A stretch of DNA of 64,000 bases from Micromonospora humi. GTDB taxonomy: Bacteria; Actinomycetota; Actinomycetes; Mycobacteriales; Micromonosporaceae. Shown here in pieces: positions 16,140-24,754 of the stretch. How positions within the stretch are numbered: the stretch's first letter is position 1; each line of letters begins with the position of its first letter. A program made the translations under genes and the position numbers. A model generated the notes under the pieces. The model was not told where the DNA came from, searched no databases, and saw nothing but the letters and a program-made list of their open reading frames with translations. The stretch spans positions 1 to 64,000 of the forward strand of contig NZ_FMDM01000015.1 of the NCBI RefSeq assembly GCF_900090105.1, written 5' to 3'.

Positions 16140-16174
16140 GTGCGGGCGGGCCCGGCGACGGGCGCCGCCCGCAC
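16140..16174 (+). other. Intercistronic hairpin after cebE
   Basis: GTGCGGGCGG pairs with CCGCCCGCAC around a GC-rich loop, 12 bases after the cebE stop and before the cebF ribosome site AAGGAG. Hairpins here usually protect the binding-protein mRNA or attenuate read-through, giving more binding protein than permease. Confidence 0.7.
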
Positions 16175-16196
16175 GGCGGAAAGGAGTTCTCAGGTC

Positions 16197-17186
16197 ATGG
16201 CCGTCCAGCTCGACGCCCGCCCGCCGGTCGCACCGGCCCCCCGGCACAGCCGCCCCGTCCCGGGCGCCCGGCTCAGCCGGTTCGACACGAAGTACTCGCC
16301 CTACCTCTACATCGCCCCGTTCTTCCTGCTGTTCGGCGTCTTCGGGGCCTACCCGCTGGCGTACACGTTCTGGGTGTCGCTGCACGACTGGGACCTGCTC
16401 GGCGCCGAGCACCCGTTCATCGGCCTCGACAACTACAGCCAACTGCTCGCCGACCCGGACTTCTGGCACTCCGTGGTCAACACCCTCGGCATCTTCGTCA
16501 TCTCCACGATTCCGCAGCTCCTGGCCGCGCTCTGGCTGGCCAACCTGCTCAACCGCCAGCTGCGCGCCCGCACCACCTGGCGGATGGCCGTGCTGGTCCC
16601 GAACGTCACCTCCACCGCCGCCGTGGCGATCGTGTTCGCGGTGCTGTTCGGCCGCGACTTCGGCATGATCAACTGGCTGCTCGACCACGTCGGGGTGAGC
16701 GCGATCGACTGGAAGGCGAACAGGTTCGCCGCCTGGACGGCCATCTCCACCATGGTCGACTGGCGGTGGACCGGCTACAACGCGCTGATCTTCCTGGCCG
16801 CCATGCAGGCCATCCCCCGCGACCTGTACGAGTCGGCGTCGATCGACGGCGCCGGCCGGTCCCGGCAGTTCTGGTCCATCACCGTGCCGCTGCTCAAGCC
16901 GACGATCATCTTCGCGGTCATCATCTCCACCATCGGCGGCCTCCAGCTCTTCACCGAGCCACGGATGTTCAACTCCGGCACCAACGCGATCCGGGGCGGA
17001 CCACTGCGCGAGTCGCAGACGGTGACCATGTACATGTTCGAGAACGCGTTCGCGCCGCACTACAACTTCGGCTACGGCTCGGCCATCGCCTGGCTGCTCT
17101 TCGCACTGATCGCGGTGGTCGCGGCGATAAACGTCCTGCTCCTGCGCCGGCTCGGCGGCGGCGCCCACAAGGAGGTCTCCCGATGA
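16197..17186 (+). CDS. cebF: Cellobiose ABC transporter permease CebF
   Basis: This 329-residue inner-membrane permease of the MalF type has about six spans plus an N-terminal cytoplasmic extension of ~40 residues. The EAA loop that docks the ATPase is YESASIDGAGRSRQFWSITVPLLKP (about residues 215-240). ATG at 16197 has AAGGAG nine bases upstream; an earlier in-frame start at 16140 lies in the hairpin and is rejected. The stop overlaps the cebG ATG by four bases. No ATPase gene is present in the operon; related sugar importers in streptomycetes use the shared ATPase MsiK encoded elsewhere, and the same is expected here. Confidence 0.92.
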   Translation: MAVQLDARPPVAPAPRHSRPVPGARLSRFDTKYSPYLYIAPFFLLFGVFGAYPLAYTFWVSLHDWDLLGAEHPFIGLDNYSQLLADPDFWHSVVNTLGIFVISTIPQLLAALWLANLLNRQLRARTTWRMAVLVPNVTSTAAVAIVFAVLFGRDFGMINWLLDHVGVSAIDWKANRFAAWTAISTMVDWRWTGYNALIFLAAMQAIPRDLYESASIDGAGRSRQFWSITVPLLKPTIIFAVIISTIGGLQLFTEPRMFNSGTNAIRGGPLRESQTVTMYMFENAFAPHYNFGYGSAIAWLLFALIAVVAAINVLLLRRLGGGAHKEVSR

Positions 17187-18016
17187 CCCGCGTCTGGTCC
17201 GCCAGCCGGCTCACCTACCTGGCCCTGGCCATCTCCGCGCTGCTGTCGGTCTTCCCGATCTACTGGATGTTCGTGGTGGCCAGCCGCACCAGCGACGCCA
17301 TGGGTCAGGTCCCGCCGCCGCTCACCCCCGGCGGCAACCTGGGCGCCAACATCGCCCGGCTGTTCGACAACACCGACGCCTACTTCCTCACCGGGCTGAT
17401 CAACTCGGCGATCGTGGCCGTCACCGTGACGTTCTCGGTGGTCTTCTTCTCCACCCTCGCCGGGTTCGCGTTCGCCAAACTGCGCTTCCGCGGCCGCAAC
17501 GGGCTGCTGCTGGCGATCGTCGCCACCATGATGGTCCCCACCCAGCTCGGCGTCATCCCGCTCTACCTGCTGATGACGAAGCTGAACTGGAACGACCGGC
17601 TGCCCGCCGTGATCGTGCCGGCGCTGGTCACCGGTTTCGGCGTGTTCATGATGCGCCAGTACGCCGGCCAGGCGGTCAGCACCGAACTGATCGAGGCGGC
17701 CCGGATGGACGGCTGCAACACCGCCCGGATCTACTGGAACGTGGTGCTGCCCGCGCTGCGCCCGGCCGCCGCCGTGCTCGGCCTGCTCACGTTCATGACC
17801 ACCTGGAACGACTTCCTCTGGCCGTACGCGGTGCTCAACGATCCGGAGAACCCGACCGTGCAGCTCTCGCTGCGGGCCCTCTCCGACGGGTACTACCAGG
17901 ACATGTCCCAGGTGTTCACCGGAACGGCCATCGCCACGCTGCCGCTGCTGCTGGTGTTCGTCCTGTTCGGCCGCCAGATCATCGGCGGGATCATGGAAGG
18001 TGCGGTGAAGGCATGA
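17183..18016 (+). CDS. cebG: Cellobiose ABC transporter permease CebG
   Basis: This 277-residue MalG-type permease has six predicted spans, with the EAA loop STELIEAARMDGCNTARIYWNVVLPALRP (about 170-195) and the typical C-terminal QIIGGIMEGAVK. ATG at 17183 overlaps the cebF stop (ATGA) and its own stop overlaps the bglC ATG in the same way, so cebF, cebG and bglC are translationally coupled. With CebF it forms the transmembrane channel through which CebE delivers cello-oligosaccharides. Confidence 0.92.
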   Translation: MTRVWSASRLTYLALAISALLSVFPIYWMFVVASRTSDAMGQVPPPLTPGGNLGANIARLFDNTDAYFLTGLINSAIVAVTVTFSVVFFSTLAGFAFAKLRFRGRNGLLLAIVATMMVPTQLGVIPLYLLMTKLNWNDRLPAVIVPALVTGFGVFMMRQYAGQAVSTELIEAARMDGCNTARIYWNVVLPALRPAAAVLGLLTFMTTWNDFLWPYAVLNDPENPTVQLSLRALSDGYYQDMSQVFTGTAIATLPLLLVFVLFGRQIIGGIMEGAVKA

Positions 18017-19380
18017 CGGATCTCCGTTTCCCCGAGGGCTTCGTCTGGGGGGCGGCCACCGCCGCGTACCAGATCGAGGGCGCCGCCCGCGAGGACGGTC
18101 GCGGCCCGTCGGTCTGGGACACCTTCAGCCGTACGCCGGGTGCGGTGTTCCAGGGCCACAGCGGCGACGTCGCCTGCGACCACTACCACCGGTACGCCGA
18201 GGACGTCGCGCTGATGGCCGAACTGGGGTTGCGGGCCTACCGGTTCTCGGTGGCCTGGCCCCGGATCCGGCCGGACGGCACCGGCCCGGTCGAGCCGCGC
18301 GGGCTGGACTTCTACGACCGGCTGACCGACGCGCTGCTGGAGCACGGCATCGACCCGATCGTCACGCTCTACCACTGGGACCTGCCGCAGGCGCTGGAGG
18401 ACCGGGGCGGCTGGACCGTCCGGGACACCGCCGAACACTTCGCCGACTACGCGGTGGCGGTGCACCGCTGCCTCGGCGACCGGGTCCGCACCTGGACCAC
18501 GCTCAACGAGCCGTGGTGCTCGGCCTACCTCGGCTACGGCAACGGGGTGCACGCGCCCGGCCGGCGCGACGCCGGGGACGCGTTCCGGGCCGTACACCAT
18601 CTGCTGCTCGGCCACGGCCTCGCGGCGCGGGCGCTGCGCGCGGCCGGCGCGGAGACGCTGGGGATCACGCTCAACCTGGCCGACGTGCAGCCGGCGGACG
18701 CCGGCAGCGCCGCGGACGCCGAGGCGGTGCGCCTGGTCGACGGCCTGCACAACCGGATCTTCCTGGACCCGCTGACCGGCGCCGGCTACCCGGCGGACGT
18801 GCTGGCGCACGTCGAGCGGATGGTGGCGACCGACTTCGTCCGGGACGGCGACGAGAAGGTCATCGCCGCGCCGCTGGACCTGCTCGGGCTGAACTACTAC
18901 TCGCCCACCTACGTCGCCGGGCGGGCGGACGGCGCGGGCGGCAGCGCCTACCCGGGCACCGAGGGCGCGGTCGAGTTCCTGCCGGCGACCGAGCCGGTCA
19001 CCGACATGGGCTGGACGATCGAGCCGGCCGGGCTGACCCGGCTGCTGGAGCGGGTGGCCGCCGACCACCCCGGCCTGCCGTTGTTCATCACCGAGAACGG
19101 CGGCGCCTTCCCGGACGCCGGCCGGGACTCCACGGGCCGGGTGGCCGACGCCGACCGGACCGCCTACCTCGACGGCCACCTGCGCGCCGCGCACGAGGCC
19201 ATCGCCCGCGGGGTCGACCTACGTGGTTATCTCGTATGGTCGTTGCTGGACAACTTCGAATGGGCCGAGGGATACCGGAAGCGGTTCGGGATCGTCCACG
19301 TCGACTACCTGACCCAGCGGCGCACGCCCAAGCAGAGCGCCCGCTGGTACCAGGAGGTGATCGCCCGGAACGGGCTGTGA
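18013..19380 (+). CDS. bglC: Family 1 beta-glucosidase
   Basis: This 455-residue GH1 enzyme hydrolyses imported cellobiose to glucose in the cytoplasm; no signal peptide is present. The N-terminal signature is FPEGFVWGAATAAYQIEGA; the acid/base is E166 in WTTLNEPW and the nucleophile E361 in FITENGGAF. Sugar-binding residues are visible in TLYHWDLPQAL and WSLLDNFEWAEGYRKRFGIVHVD. The full length fits the family. Its four-base overlap with cebG ties hydrolysis to uptake. The acetyl-free product glucose would feed glycolysis; the gene's location makes a role in cellobiose use far more likely than glycosylated metabolite hydrolysis. Confidence 0.93.
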   Translation: MTDLRFPEGFVWGAATAAYQIEGAAREDGRGPSVWDTFSRTPGAVFQGHSGDVACDHYHRYAEDVALMAELGLRAYRFSVAWPRIRPDGTGPVEPRGLDFYDRLTDALLEHGIDPIVTLYHWDLPQALEDRGGWTVRDTAEHFADYAVAVHRCLGDRVRTWTTLNEPWCSAYLGYGNGVHAPGRRDAGDAFRAVHHLLLGHGLAARALRAAGAETLGITLNLADVQPADAGSAADAEAVRLVDGLHNRIFLDPLTGAGYPADVLAHVERMVATDFVRDGDEKVIAAPLDLLGLNYYSPTYVAGRADGAGGSAYPGTEGAVEFLPATEPVTDMGWTIEPAGLTRLLERVAADHPGLPLFITENGGAFPDAGRDSTGRVADADRTAYLDGHLRAAHEAIARGVDLRGYLVWSLLDNFEWAEGYRKRFGIVHVDYLTQRRTPKQSARWYQEVIARNGL

Positions 19381-19399
19381 CGAGGTGGTGGTTACGGGG

Positions 19400-20407
19400 A
19401 TGACGACGGCACATCGACCGACCCTGGAGGCGGTGGCCCGGCGGGCCGGCGTCTCCCGGGCCACGGTCTCCCGGGTGGTCAACGGCTCGACCACGGTCGC
19501 CGAGTCGATCCAGCAGGCGGTCCGCCGGGCGGTCGAGGAACTCGGGTACGTCCCGAACCTCGCCGCCCGTAGCCTGGTCACCCAGCGCACCGACTCGGTC
19601 GCGCTGGTCCTGCCCGAGGCGGCCACCCGGGTCTTCTCCGACGACCAGGTGTTCCCCGGCATCATCCGCGGCGCCGCCCAGGAACTGGAGGCGGCCGACA
19701 AGCAGCTCGTGCTGATGCTGGCCGGCTCCCCGGCCGGGCACGAACGGGTCGAGCGGTACACCACCGGACGGCACGTCGACGGCGTGCTCTTCGCCTCGCT
19801 GCACGGCGAGGACCCGCTGCCCGGCCGGCTGGCCCGGCTCGGCATCCCGGTGGTGTGCAGCGGCCGGCCGCTGGACGGCGCCGAGGTGCCGTACGTCGAC
19901 GTCGACCACACCGGCGGCGTGACCACGGCGGTGCAGCACCTGATCGCCGCCGGGCGGCGGCGCATCGCCACCATCGCCGGGCCGCAGGACATGGTGGCCG
20001 GCATCGAGCGGCTGATCGGCTACCGCACCGCGCTCACCGGCGCCGGGCTGCCGGAACTGGTCGCGTACGGCGACTTCACCCGGGAGTCCGGCACCGCCGC
20101 GATCCGCGAACTGCTCGCCGCCGACCCGGAGCTGGACGCGGTGTTCGCCGCCTCCGACCTGATGGCGCACGCCGCCCTGCGGGCGCTGCGCGAGGCCGGG
20201 CGGCGGGTGCCCGAGGACGTCGCGGTGATCGGGTTCGACGACATCGAGACCGCCGCCTACACCGAGCCGCCGCTGACCACCGTGCGGCAGCCGATAGTGG
20301 AACTGGGCCGGGCGATGACCCGCCAACTGCTGCGGATCACCGCCGGCGAGCACGTCGAGCAGGCCCTGATGCTCCCCACCGAGCTCGTCCTCCGCGATTC
20401 GGCGTAA
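19400..20407 (+). CDS. cebR: LacI-family repressor of the cellobiose operon
   Basis: This 335-residue regulator has an N-terminal HTH (TLEAVARRAGVSRATVSRVVNGSTTVAESIQQAVRRAVEELGYVPN, residues ~8-53) with the hinge LAARSLVTQRT, followed by a periplasmic-binding-like sensor domain ending IGFDDIETAAYTEPPLTTVRQP. It is expected to bind the two GAGAGCGCTCTC sites ahead of cebE and let go when cellobiose is present. ATG at 19400 is used; GTG at 19385 is also in frame. The stop codon TAA at 20405 lies inside the end of a GGGGCCC repeat. It is 19 bases after bglC, so it is probably in the operon and controls its own level. Confidence 0.9.
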   Translation: MTTAHRPTLEAVARRAGVSRATVSRVVNGSTTVAESIQQAVRRAVEELGYVPNLAARSLVTQRTDSVALVLPEAATRVFSDDQVFPGIIRGAAQELEAADKQLVLMLAGSPAGHERVERYTTGRHVDGVLFASLHGEDPLPGRLARLGIPVVCSGRPLDGAEVPYVDVDHTGGVTTAVQHLIAAGRRRIATIAGPQDMVAGIERLIGYRTALTGAGLPELVAYGDFTRESGTAAIRELLAADPELDAVFAASDLMAHAALRALREAGRRVPEDVAVIGFDDIETAAYTEPPLTTVRQPIVELGRAMTRQLLRITAGEHVEQALMLPTELVLRDSA

Positions 20408-20457
20408 GGCGGGGCCCCCGCTTAACGCATTCTGCATAGGCGGGGGCCCCGCTTAAC
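20404..20457. repeat. GGGGCCC intergenic repeat, type II linker, inverted
   Basis: GTAAGGCGGGGCCCCCGCTTAAC is followed by GCATTCTGCATAG (inverted type II linker) and GCGGGGGCCCCGCTTAAC. The first bases GTAAGG supply the TAA stop of cebR. It likely serves as the operon terminator. Confidence 0.8.
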
Positions 20458-20497
20458 CGCTCGCGCGGCCGGCACCGGAGTGGCTAGGGTCGCGCCG

Positions 20498-21403
20498 ATG
20501 AGTGAAGCCGAGATCCGTCGCGCCCGCCCCGACGACGCGCCCGCCGTGGTGGCGCTGCGCGCGGTGGTCTTTCCCTACCTGGTCCGGGGCGTCGAGTCGA
20601 CCCGCCGGATGATCGGCCAGCCGCCGCCCGGCGAGGACTGGGCGGCCTGGGTCGCCGAGGCGGACGGGCAGGTGGTCGGCTGGGTGTCGGCGTACCGCAA
20701 CACGCAGACCTCGACGCCCGGGGTGGGCGAGCTCGCCACCCTGCACGTCCACCCCGACCATCGCGGTCGGGGCGTCGGCACCGCGCTGCTCGACACCGCG
20801 CTCGACCACCTGCGCACGCTCGGGTCGACGCGGGTCCTCACCCATGCCCGCACCGAGTCGCTGCCGTTCGCGCAGCGGCACGGCTTCACGCCCAGCCGCG
20901 AGCTGCGCTACTCCGCGCTCGACCTGGACCCGGCCCCGCCGATGCCGGAGCCGCCCCCGGGCGTACGGCTGCTGCCGATCGCCGGGCTCGACCCGCACCG
21001 GGTCTACCGGGTGGACTCCGAGTCGGCCCGGGACGAGCCGGGCGACGTGCCGGTCGACGCCCTCGGCTACGACCTCTGGCTGCACGAGTGCTGGGAGAAC
21101 CTGGGGCTGGACCGGGACGCCAGCACCGTCGCCGAGATCGACGGCGAGCTGGTCTCGCTGAGCCTGGTGAAGCGGGACGGCGACCGGATGTGGTCGGACT
21201 TCACCGGCACGCTCGCCGCCCACCGGGGGCGGGGGTTGGGGCGGCTGACCAAGCAGGCCGCGCTGCACCTCGCGGCGGCGCGTGGGGTACGCACCGCGTA
21301 CACCTCGAACGACGAGGCGAACGCGCCGATGCTGGCGATCAACGCGGCCCTCGGCTACCGGCCGGTGGACAGCCAGTGGTCGTGCCGGCGCACGCTCAGC
21401 TGA
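20498..21403 (+). CDS. Double-GNAT acetyltransferase
   Basis: This 301-residue protein contains two GNAT folds. The first (about 5-135) has the acetyl-CoA loop LHVHPDHRGRGVGTALLDTAL; the second (about 150-300) has GTLAAHRGRGLGRLTKQAALHLAAARG. Both pyrophosphate loops look intact. The acceptor is unknown. A TAGGGT hexamer at 20485-20490 ends seven bases before ATG 20498, indicating a leaderless mRNA and fixing the start. The 3' end overlaps the convergent macro-domain gene by eight bases. Tandem GNAT organisation resembles mycothiol synthase, but the sequence is clearly not MshD, which is encoded at 43574. Confidence 0.85.
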   Translation: MSEAEIRRARPDDAPAVVALRAVVFPYLVRGVESTRRMIGQPPPGEDWAAWVAEADGQVVGWVSAYRNTQTSTPGVGELATLHVHPDHRGRGVGTALLDTALDHLRTLGSTRVLTHARTESLPFAQRHGFTPSRELRYSALDLDPAPPMPEPPPGVRLLPIAGLDPHRVYRVDSESARDEPGDVPVDALGYDLWLHECWENLGLDRDASTVAEIDGELVSLSLVKRDGDRMWSDFTGTLAAHRGRGLGRLTKQAALHLAAARGVRTAYTSNDEANAPMLAINAALGYRPVDSQWSCRRTLS

Positions 21404-21917
21404 GCCGCCCGGCGGCGACCCGCACCGCCGTCGCGTAGGTGTCCGCGCCGAACAGCACCAGCCGCGCCTCGACCAGGTGCGTCGGGGTGGCGGCGTGCAG
21501 CACGGTCAACGCCTGCGCCACCGCGTCCTCGACCGGCCAGCCGTAGATCCCGGCCGAGATCAGCGGGAACGCGATCCGGGGCGCGCCCAGCTCGTCGGCG
21601 ATCCGCAGGCTGGTGGCGTAGCAGTCGCGCAGCAGCGCGGACCGGTCCTCGCGGGGCGAGAAGACCGGCCCGACGGTGTGCACCACCCAGCGCGCCGGCA
21701 GGTCGCCGGCCGTGGTGGCGACCGCCTGCCCGGTCGGCAGCCCCCGCCCGTAGCGGGAGGCGCGCAGCGCCCGGCACTCCGCCAGGATCGCCGGGCCGCC
21801 CCGGCGGTGGATCGCGCCGTCCACTCCCCCGCCGCCGAGCAGCGACGAGTTCGCCGCGTTGACGATCGCGTCGACCTGCTGGGCGGTGATGTCGCCCTCG
21901 ATCAGCACGGTGTCCAT
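21396..21917 (-). CDS. Macro-domain protein (O-acetyl-ADP-ribose deacetylase type)
   Basis: This 173-residue macro domain binds ADP-ribose derivatives in the cytoplasm. Seen are the adenine/ribose site VLIEGDITAQQVDAIVNAANSSLLGGGGVDGAIHRRGGP and the phosphate loop AFPLISAGIYGWPVEDAV. The motif set matches MacroD/YmdB-type hydrolases that remove acetyl from O-acetyl-ADP-ribose or mono-ADP-ribose from proteins. It starts one base after the stop of the EI24-type gene, so the two are cotranscribed, and its end overlaps the acetyltransferase on the other strand. No sirtuin or ADP-ribosyltransferase gene is nearby. Confidence 0.9.
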   Translation of the reverse strand: MDTVLIEGDITAQQVDAIVNAANSSLLGGGGVDGAIHRRGGPAILAECRALRASRYGRGLPTGQAVATTAGDLPARWVVHTVGPVFSPREDRSALLRDCYATSLRIADELGAPRIAFPLISAGIYGWPVEDAVAQALTVLHAATPTHLVEARLVLFGADTYATAVRVAAGRLS

Positions 21918-21918
21918 C

Positions 21919-22710
21919 TCATCGCTCCTCGACGTGCTGGCCCAGCGACCGGCGGGCCAGCAGGGCGGCCCCGGCGACGGCGGCCGGCATGACCAGCACC
22001 GCGCCGAGCGGGATCAGGAAGCACAGGAAGACCGCCACCCCGAACCCGAGGGCGGTCGGCCGGTCGGCCCGCAGCCGGGCCCGCCGGTCCGGCAGCCGCA
22101 TCCCGCGCCGGTAGAACGGCGCGCCGACCAGTTCCAGGGCCAGGAACCAGCCACCCACTGCGGCACCGACCACCGGCACCACCGTCTGGCCCACCAGCGG
22201 GATGAAACCGGCCGCGAAGAGGGGTACGCCGATCAGCGCGGAGATGGCCACCAGGCGCAACGAGTCGACGATGCTGCGCCGCAGCGAGGCCCAGAACGGC
22301 ACGTCCACCTTGCCCGGGGTGCCGCCGAGGCGGTCCTCGACCCGCTCGGAGATGGCCTCGTAGAACGGGTCGCCGACGGCGAGCGTCACGGCGGTGAAGG
22401 TGAGCACCCCGACCAGCGCGGCCACCCCGACGACGGCCAGCCCGGCGGCGACCCGCAGCAGGCCGCGCGGGGTCGTCGACCAGTCGTCGGCGAACGGGGT
22501 GAGCCAGGCGGCCAGGTCGTCCACGAAGTAGATCAGCGTGGCGAACAGCGCCAGGTAGAGCGCGCCGGAGATCAGCGCCGGCACCACGCCGAGCAGCATC
22601 AGTTTCGGGCTGCGGACGTACATGCCGAAGCCGCGCAGCAGCAGGCCGGCGCCGCCGAGGAAGCGGCCGACCGCGCCGGTGACGGGCGCGACGGTACGGG
22701 AGGCGTTCAC
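21919..22710 (-). CDS. EI24/CysZ-like membrane protein
   Basis: This 263-residue protein has about five to six hydrophobic segments: GMYVRSPKLMLLGVVPALISGALYLALFATLIYF, LRVAAGLAVVGVAALVGVLTFTAVTLAV, and two in the C-terminal half. The motif GDPFYEAISERVEDRLGG is typical of the EI24-domain (CysZ-related) family; sulfate transport is known for CysZ but should not be assumed. The start is GTG at 22710, eight bases after TAGGCT (complement of 22719-22724). It is transcribed away from the WYL regulator and with the macro-domain gene. Confidence 0.8.
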   Translation of the reverse strand: MNASRTVAPVTGAVGRFLGGAGLLLRGFGMYVRSPKLMLLGVVPALISGALYLALFATLIYFVDDLAAWLTPFADDWSTTPRGLLRVAAGLAVVGVAALVGVLTFTAVTLAVGDPFYEAISERVEDRLGGTPGKVDVPFWASLRRSIVDSLRLVAISALIGVPLFAAGFIPLVGQTVVPVVGAAVGGWFLALELVGAPFYRRGMRLPDRRARLRADRPTALGFGVAVFLCFLIPLGAVLVMPAAVAGAALLARRSLGQHVEER

Positions 22711-22751
22711 GACGGCACAGCCTAGTGGGCCCACGCACGCACAATGGGGGG

Positions 22752-23738
22752 GTGCGTGCGTCGCGGCTGATCTCGTTGGTGCTTCTGCTCCAGTCCCGGG
22801 AGACGATGACCGCCGGCGAACTGGCCCGCGAGCTGGAGGTGTCCGAGCGCACCGTCTACCGGGACGTGCTGGCGCTCTCCGCCGCCGGGGTGCCGGTCTA
22901 CGCCGACCGGGGCCGGGCCGGCGGCTACCGGCTGCTCGGCGGCTACCGGACCCGGCTGACCGGGTTGAGCCGCGACGAGGCGGAGGCGCTGTTCCTGGCC
23001 GGGTTGCCGGGACCGGCCGGCGACATGGGACTGGCCGACGCGGTGGCCGCCGCCGAGTTGAAGGTGCTGGCCGCGCTGCCGCCGAGCCTGCGGGACGCGC
23101 CGGCGCGTACCGGCCAGCGGTTCCACCTGGACGTGCCGGGCTGGTTCCGGGAGTCCGCGCCACCACCTCTGCTGGCCGAGCTGGCCCGGGCGGTGTGGCG
23201 GGACCGGATGGTGGAGCTGCGTTACCGGCGCGGCGATCGGGAGGTGGGTCGCACCGTCGCGCCGTACGGGTTGGTGCTGAAGAACGGGGTCTGGTATCTG
23301 GTCGGCCGGGTCGGTGAGGCGTGGCGGACGTACCGGGTGGACCGGGTGGTCGACGTCGAGGAGGGCGCGGACGGGTTCGACCGGGACGAGCGCTTCGACC
23401 TCGGGGCGTACTGGCGGGAGCAGGCCGGCGCGTTCCTGCGCGAGCTGTTGCGGGAGCGGGTCACCGTGCGGCTCGGCCCGGTCGGCCTGCGGCTGCTGCG
23501 GCACGCGGTGGACGCGGCGTTCGTCTACACCGAGGCGGTCGCCGCCGCCGGCCGACCCGACGGGCAGGGCCGGCTGGTGCTCCGGCTGCCCGTCGAGTCG
23601 GTCGACGTGGCGTACGCCCAGCTGCTGGCGCTCGGCCCCGAGGCGGAGGTGCTGGACCCGCCGGAGCTACGGGCGCGGTTCGCCGAGGCGGCCCGCCGCG
23701 CGGCGGCGCTCTACGCCGACGACACCGGTCGGCGTTGA
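22752..23738 (+). CDS. WYL-domain transcriptional regulator
   Basis: This 328-residue DNA-binding protein has an N-terminal winged HTH (SRLISLVLLLQSRETMTAGELARELEVSERTVYRDVLALSAAGVPVYADRGRAGGYRL, residues 3-60), a WYL domain (about 140-215, with VWYLVGRVGEAWRTYRVDRV) and a C-terminal WCX extension ending LGPEAEVLDPPELRARFAEAARR. WYL domains bind ligands such as nucleic acid or small metabolites. The start is GTG at 22752, six bases after a CACAAT hexamer, suggesting a leaderless transcript. It is divergent from the EI24-type gene, which could be a target, though no operator is evident. Confidence 0.88.
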   Translation: MRASRLISLVLLLQSRETMTAGELARELEVSERTVYRDVLALSAAGVPVYADRGRAGGYRLLGGYRTRLTGLSRDEAEALFLAGLPGPAGDMGLADAVAAAELKVLAALPPSLRDAPARTGQRFHLDVPGWFRESAPPPLLAELARAVWRDRMVELRYRRGDREVGRTVAPYGLVLKNGVWYLVGRVGEAWRTYRVDRVVDVEEGADGFDRDERFDLGAYWREQAGAFLRELLRERVTVRLGPVGLRLLRHAVDAAFVYTEAVAAAGRPDGQGRLVLRLPVESVDVAYAQLLALGPEAEVLDPPELRARFAEAARRAAALYADDTGRR

Positions 23739-23763
23739 CCGATGTCCCGCCGCCCGACACCGG

Positions 23764-24678
23764 TCAGCGGTAACCGGAGTCGTCGGCCGGCTTGCCCGGC
23801 GCGACCACCTCGTCGTGGTAGCGGGCCCAGTGCGGGCGGGTGCCGTCGAGGTCGGTGAAGCCGTACTCCTGGGCCAGGCCGCCGCTGTCCAACGACTGGC
23901 CGTTCCAGCGGTGCCGGTCCGGGTCGGCGGCCAGCGCGACCACCGCTCGCCCGACGAACGCCGGCGTCTCGGACATGACGAAGTGCGGGTCGGTCCTCGC
24001 GCCGTCGCGCCAGTTCGCCTCGGTGACGCCGAAGTGCTCCAGCATCGCCTCGGAGCGCAGCCAGCCGGGGGTGAGCGCGACGGCGGTGCCGCCGTGCGGG
24101 GCCAGCTCGTGCGCCTGGGTGAAGCCGAGCCGGTTCACCGAGACCTTCGCCAGGTCGTAGAAGACGGACAGCCGGTAGGTCGCGTCGTTGTACGCCTTGG
24201 TGCCGTCGCCGATCTCGACGACCAGCCCGCCCGGCCTGCGGATCAGCAGCGGCAGCGCGAAGTGGCTGGTGATGATGTGGGTGTCGACGGCCAGCCGCAG
24301 CGTCCGGAAGCCGGCGTCGAGCGGCTGTTCCCAGACCGGCTTCTCCCAGGTGATCAGCGGGTCGGCGCCCCAGATGTCGTTGACCAGCACGTCGAGGCGG
24401 CCCTGCTCGGCGTCGATCCGCTCGACCAGCGCGCGTACCTGCTCGGGGTCGAGGTGGTCGACGGCGACCGCGATGCCGGTGCCGCCGGCGGCGGTGACCA
24501 GTTCGGCGGTCTCCTCGATGGTCTCCGGCCGGCCCATCTCGGAGCGGCGGTCCCGGGTGGTGCGGCCGGTGGCGTAGACGGTGGCGCCGGCGGCGCCGAG
24601 CTGGACGGCGATCTGCCGGCCGGCGCCGCGGGTCGCGCCCGCGACGAGGGCGACAGTTCCGGTCAGTGGTGGGTTCAT
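23764..24678 (-). CDS. SDR-family oxidoreductase
   Basis: This 304-residue short-chain dehydrogenase shows the cofactor motif VALVAGATRGAGRQIAVQLGAAGATVYATGR, where Thr-Arg after the second strand favours NADP(H), a proton-relay Asn in LVNDIWG, and the catalytic pair in FYDLAKVSVNRL. It resembles SDRs annotated next to regulators but the substrate is unknown. The usual NNAG is replaced by VNDIWG, a subgroup feature. ATG at 24678 is preferred to 24708 because GTGGAG lies upstream of it. It converges on the WYL regulator with a 25-base gap. Confidence 0.85.
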   Translation of the reverse strand: MNPPLTGTVALVAGATRGAGRQIAVQLGAAGATVYATGRTTRDRRSEMGRPETIEETAELVTAAGGTGIAVAVDHLDPEQVRALVERIDAEQGRLDVLVNDIWGADPLITWEKPVWEQPLDAGFRTLRLAVDTHIITSHFALPLLIRRPGGLVVEIGDGTKAYNDATYRLSVFYDLAKVSVNRLGFTQAHELAPHGGTAVALTPGWLRSEAMLEHFGVTEANWRDGARTDPHFVMSETPAFVGRAVVALAADPDRHRWNGQSLDSGGLAQEYGFTDLDGTRPHWARYHDEVVAPGKPADDSGYR

Positions 24679-24754
24679 GGGCTCCACCGTGTCACCGATA
24701 CCTGACAACCGAAGTCTGGTTTCCCGAGGGAGTCGGATCCGCGATCATGGCGGC

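Noticed and set aside
14283..17168. 961-codon minus-strand frame across the ceb operon
   Set aside because: Antisense shadow of cebE and cebF, which have complete family motifs.
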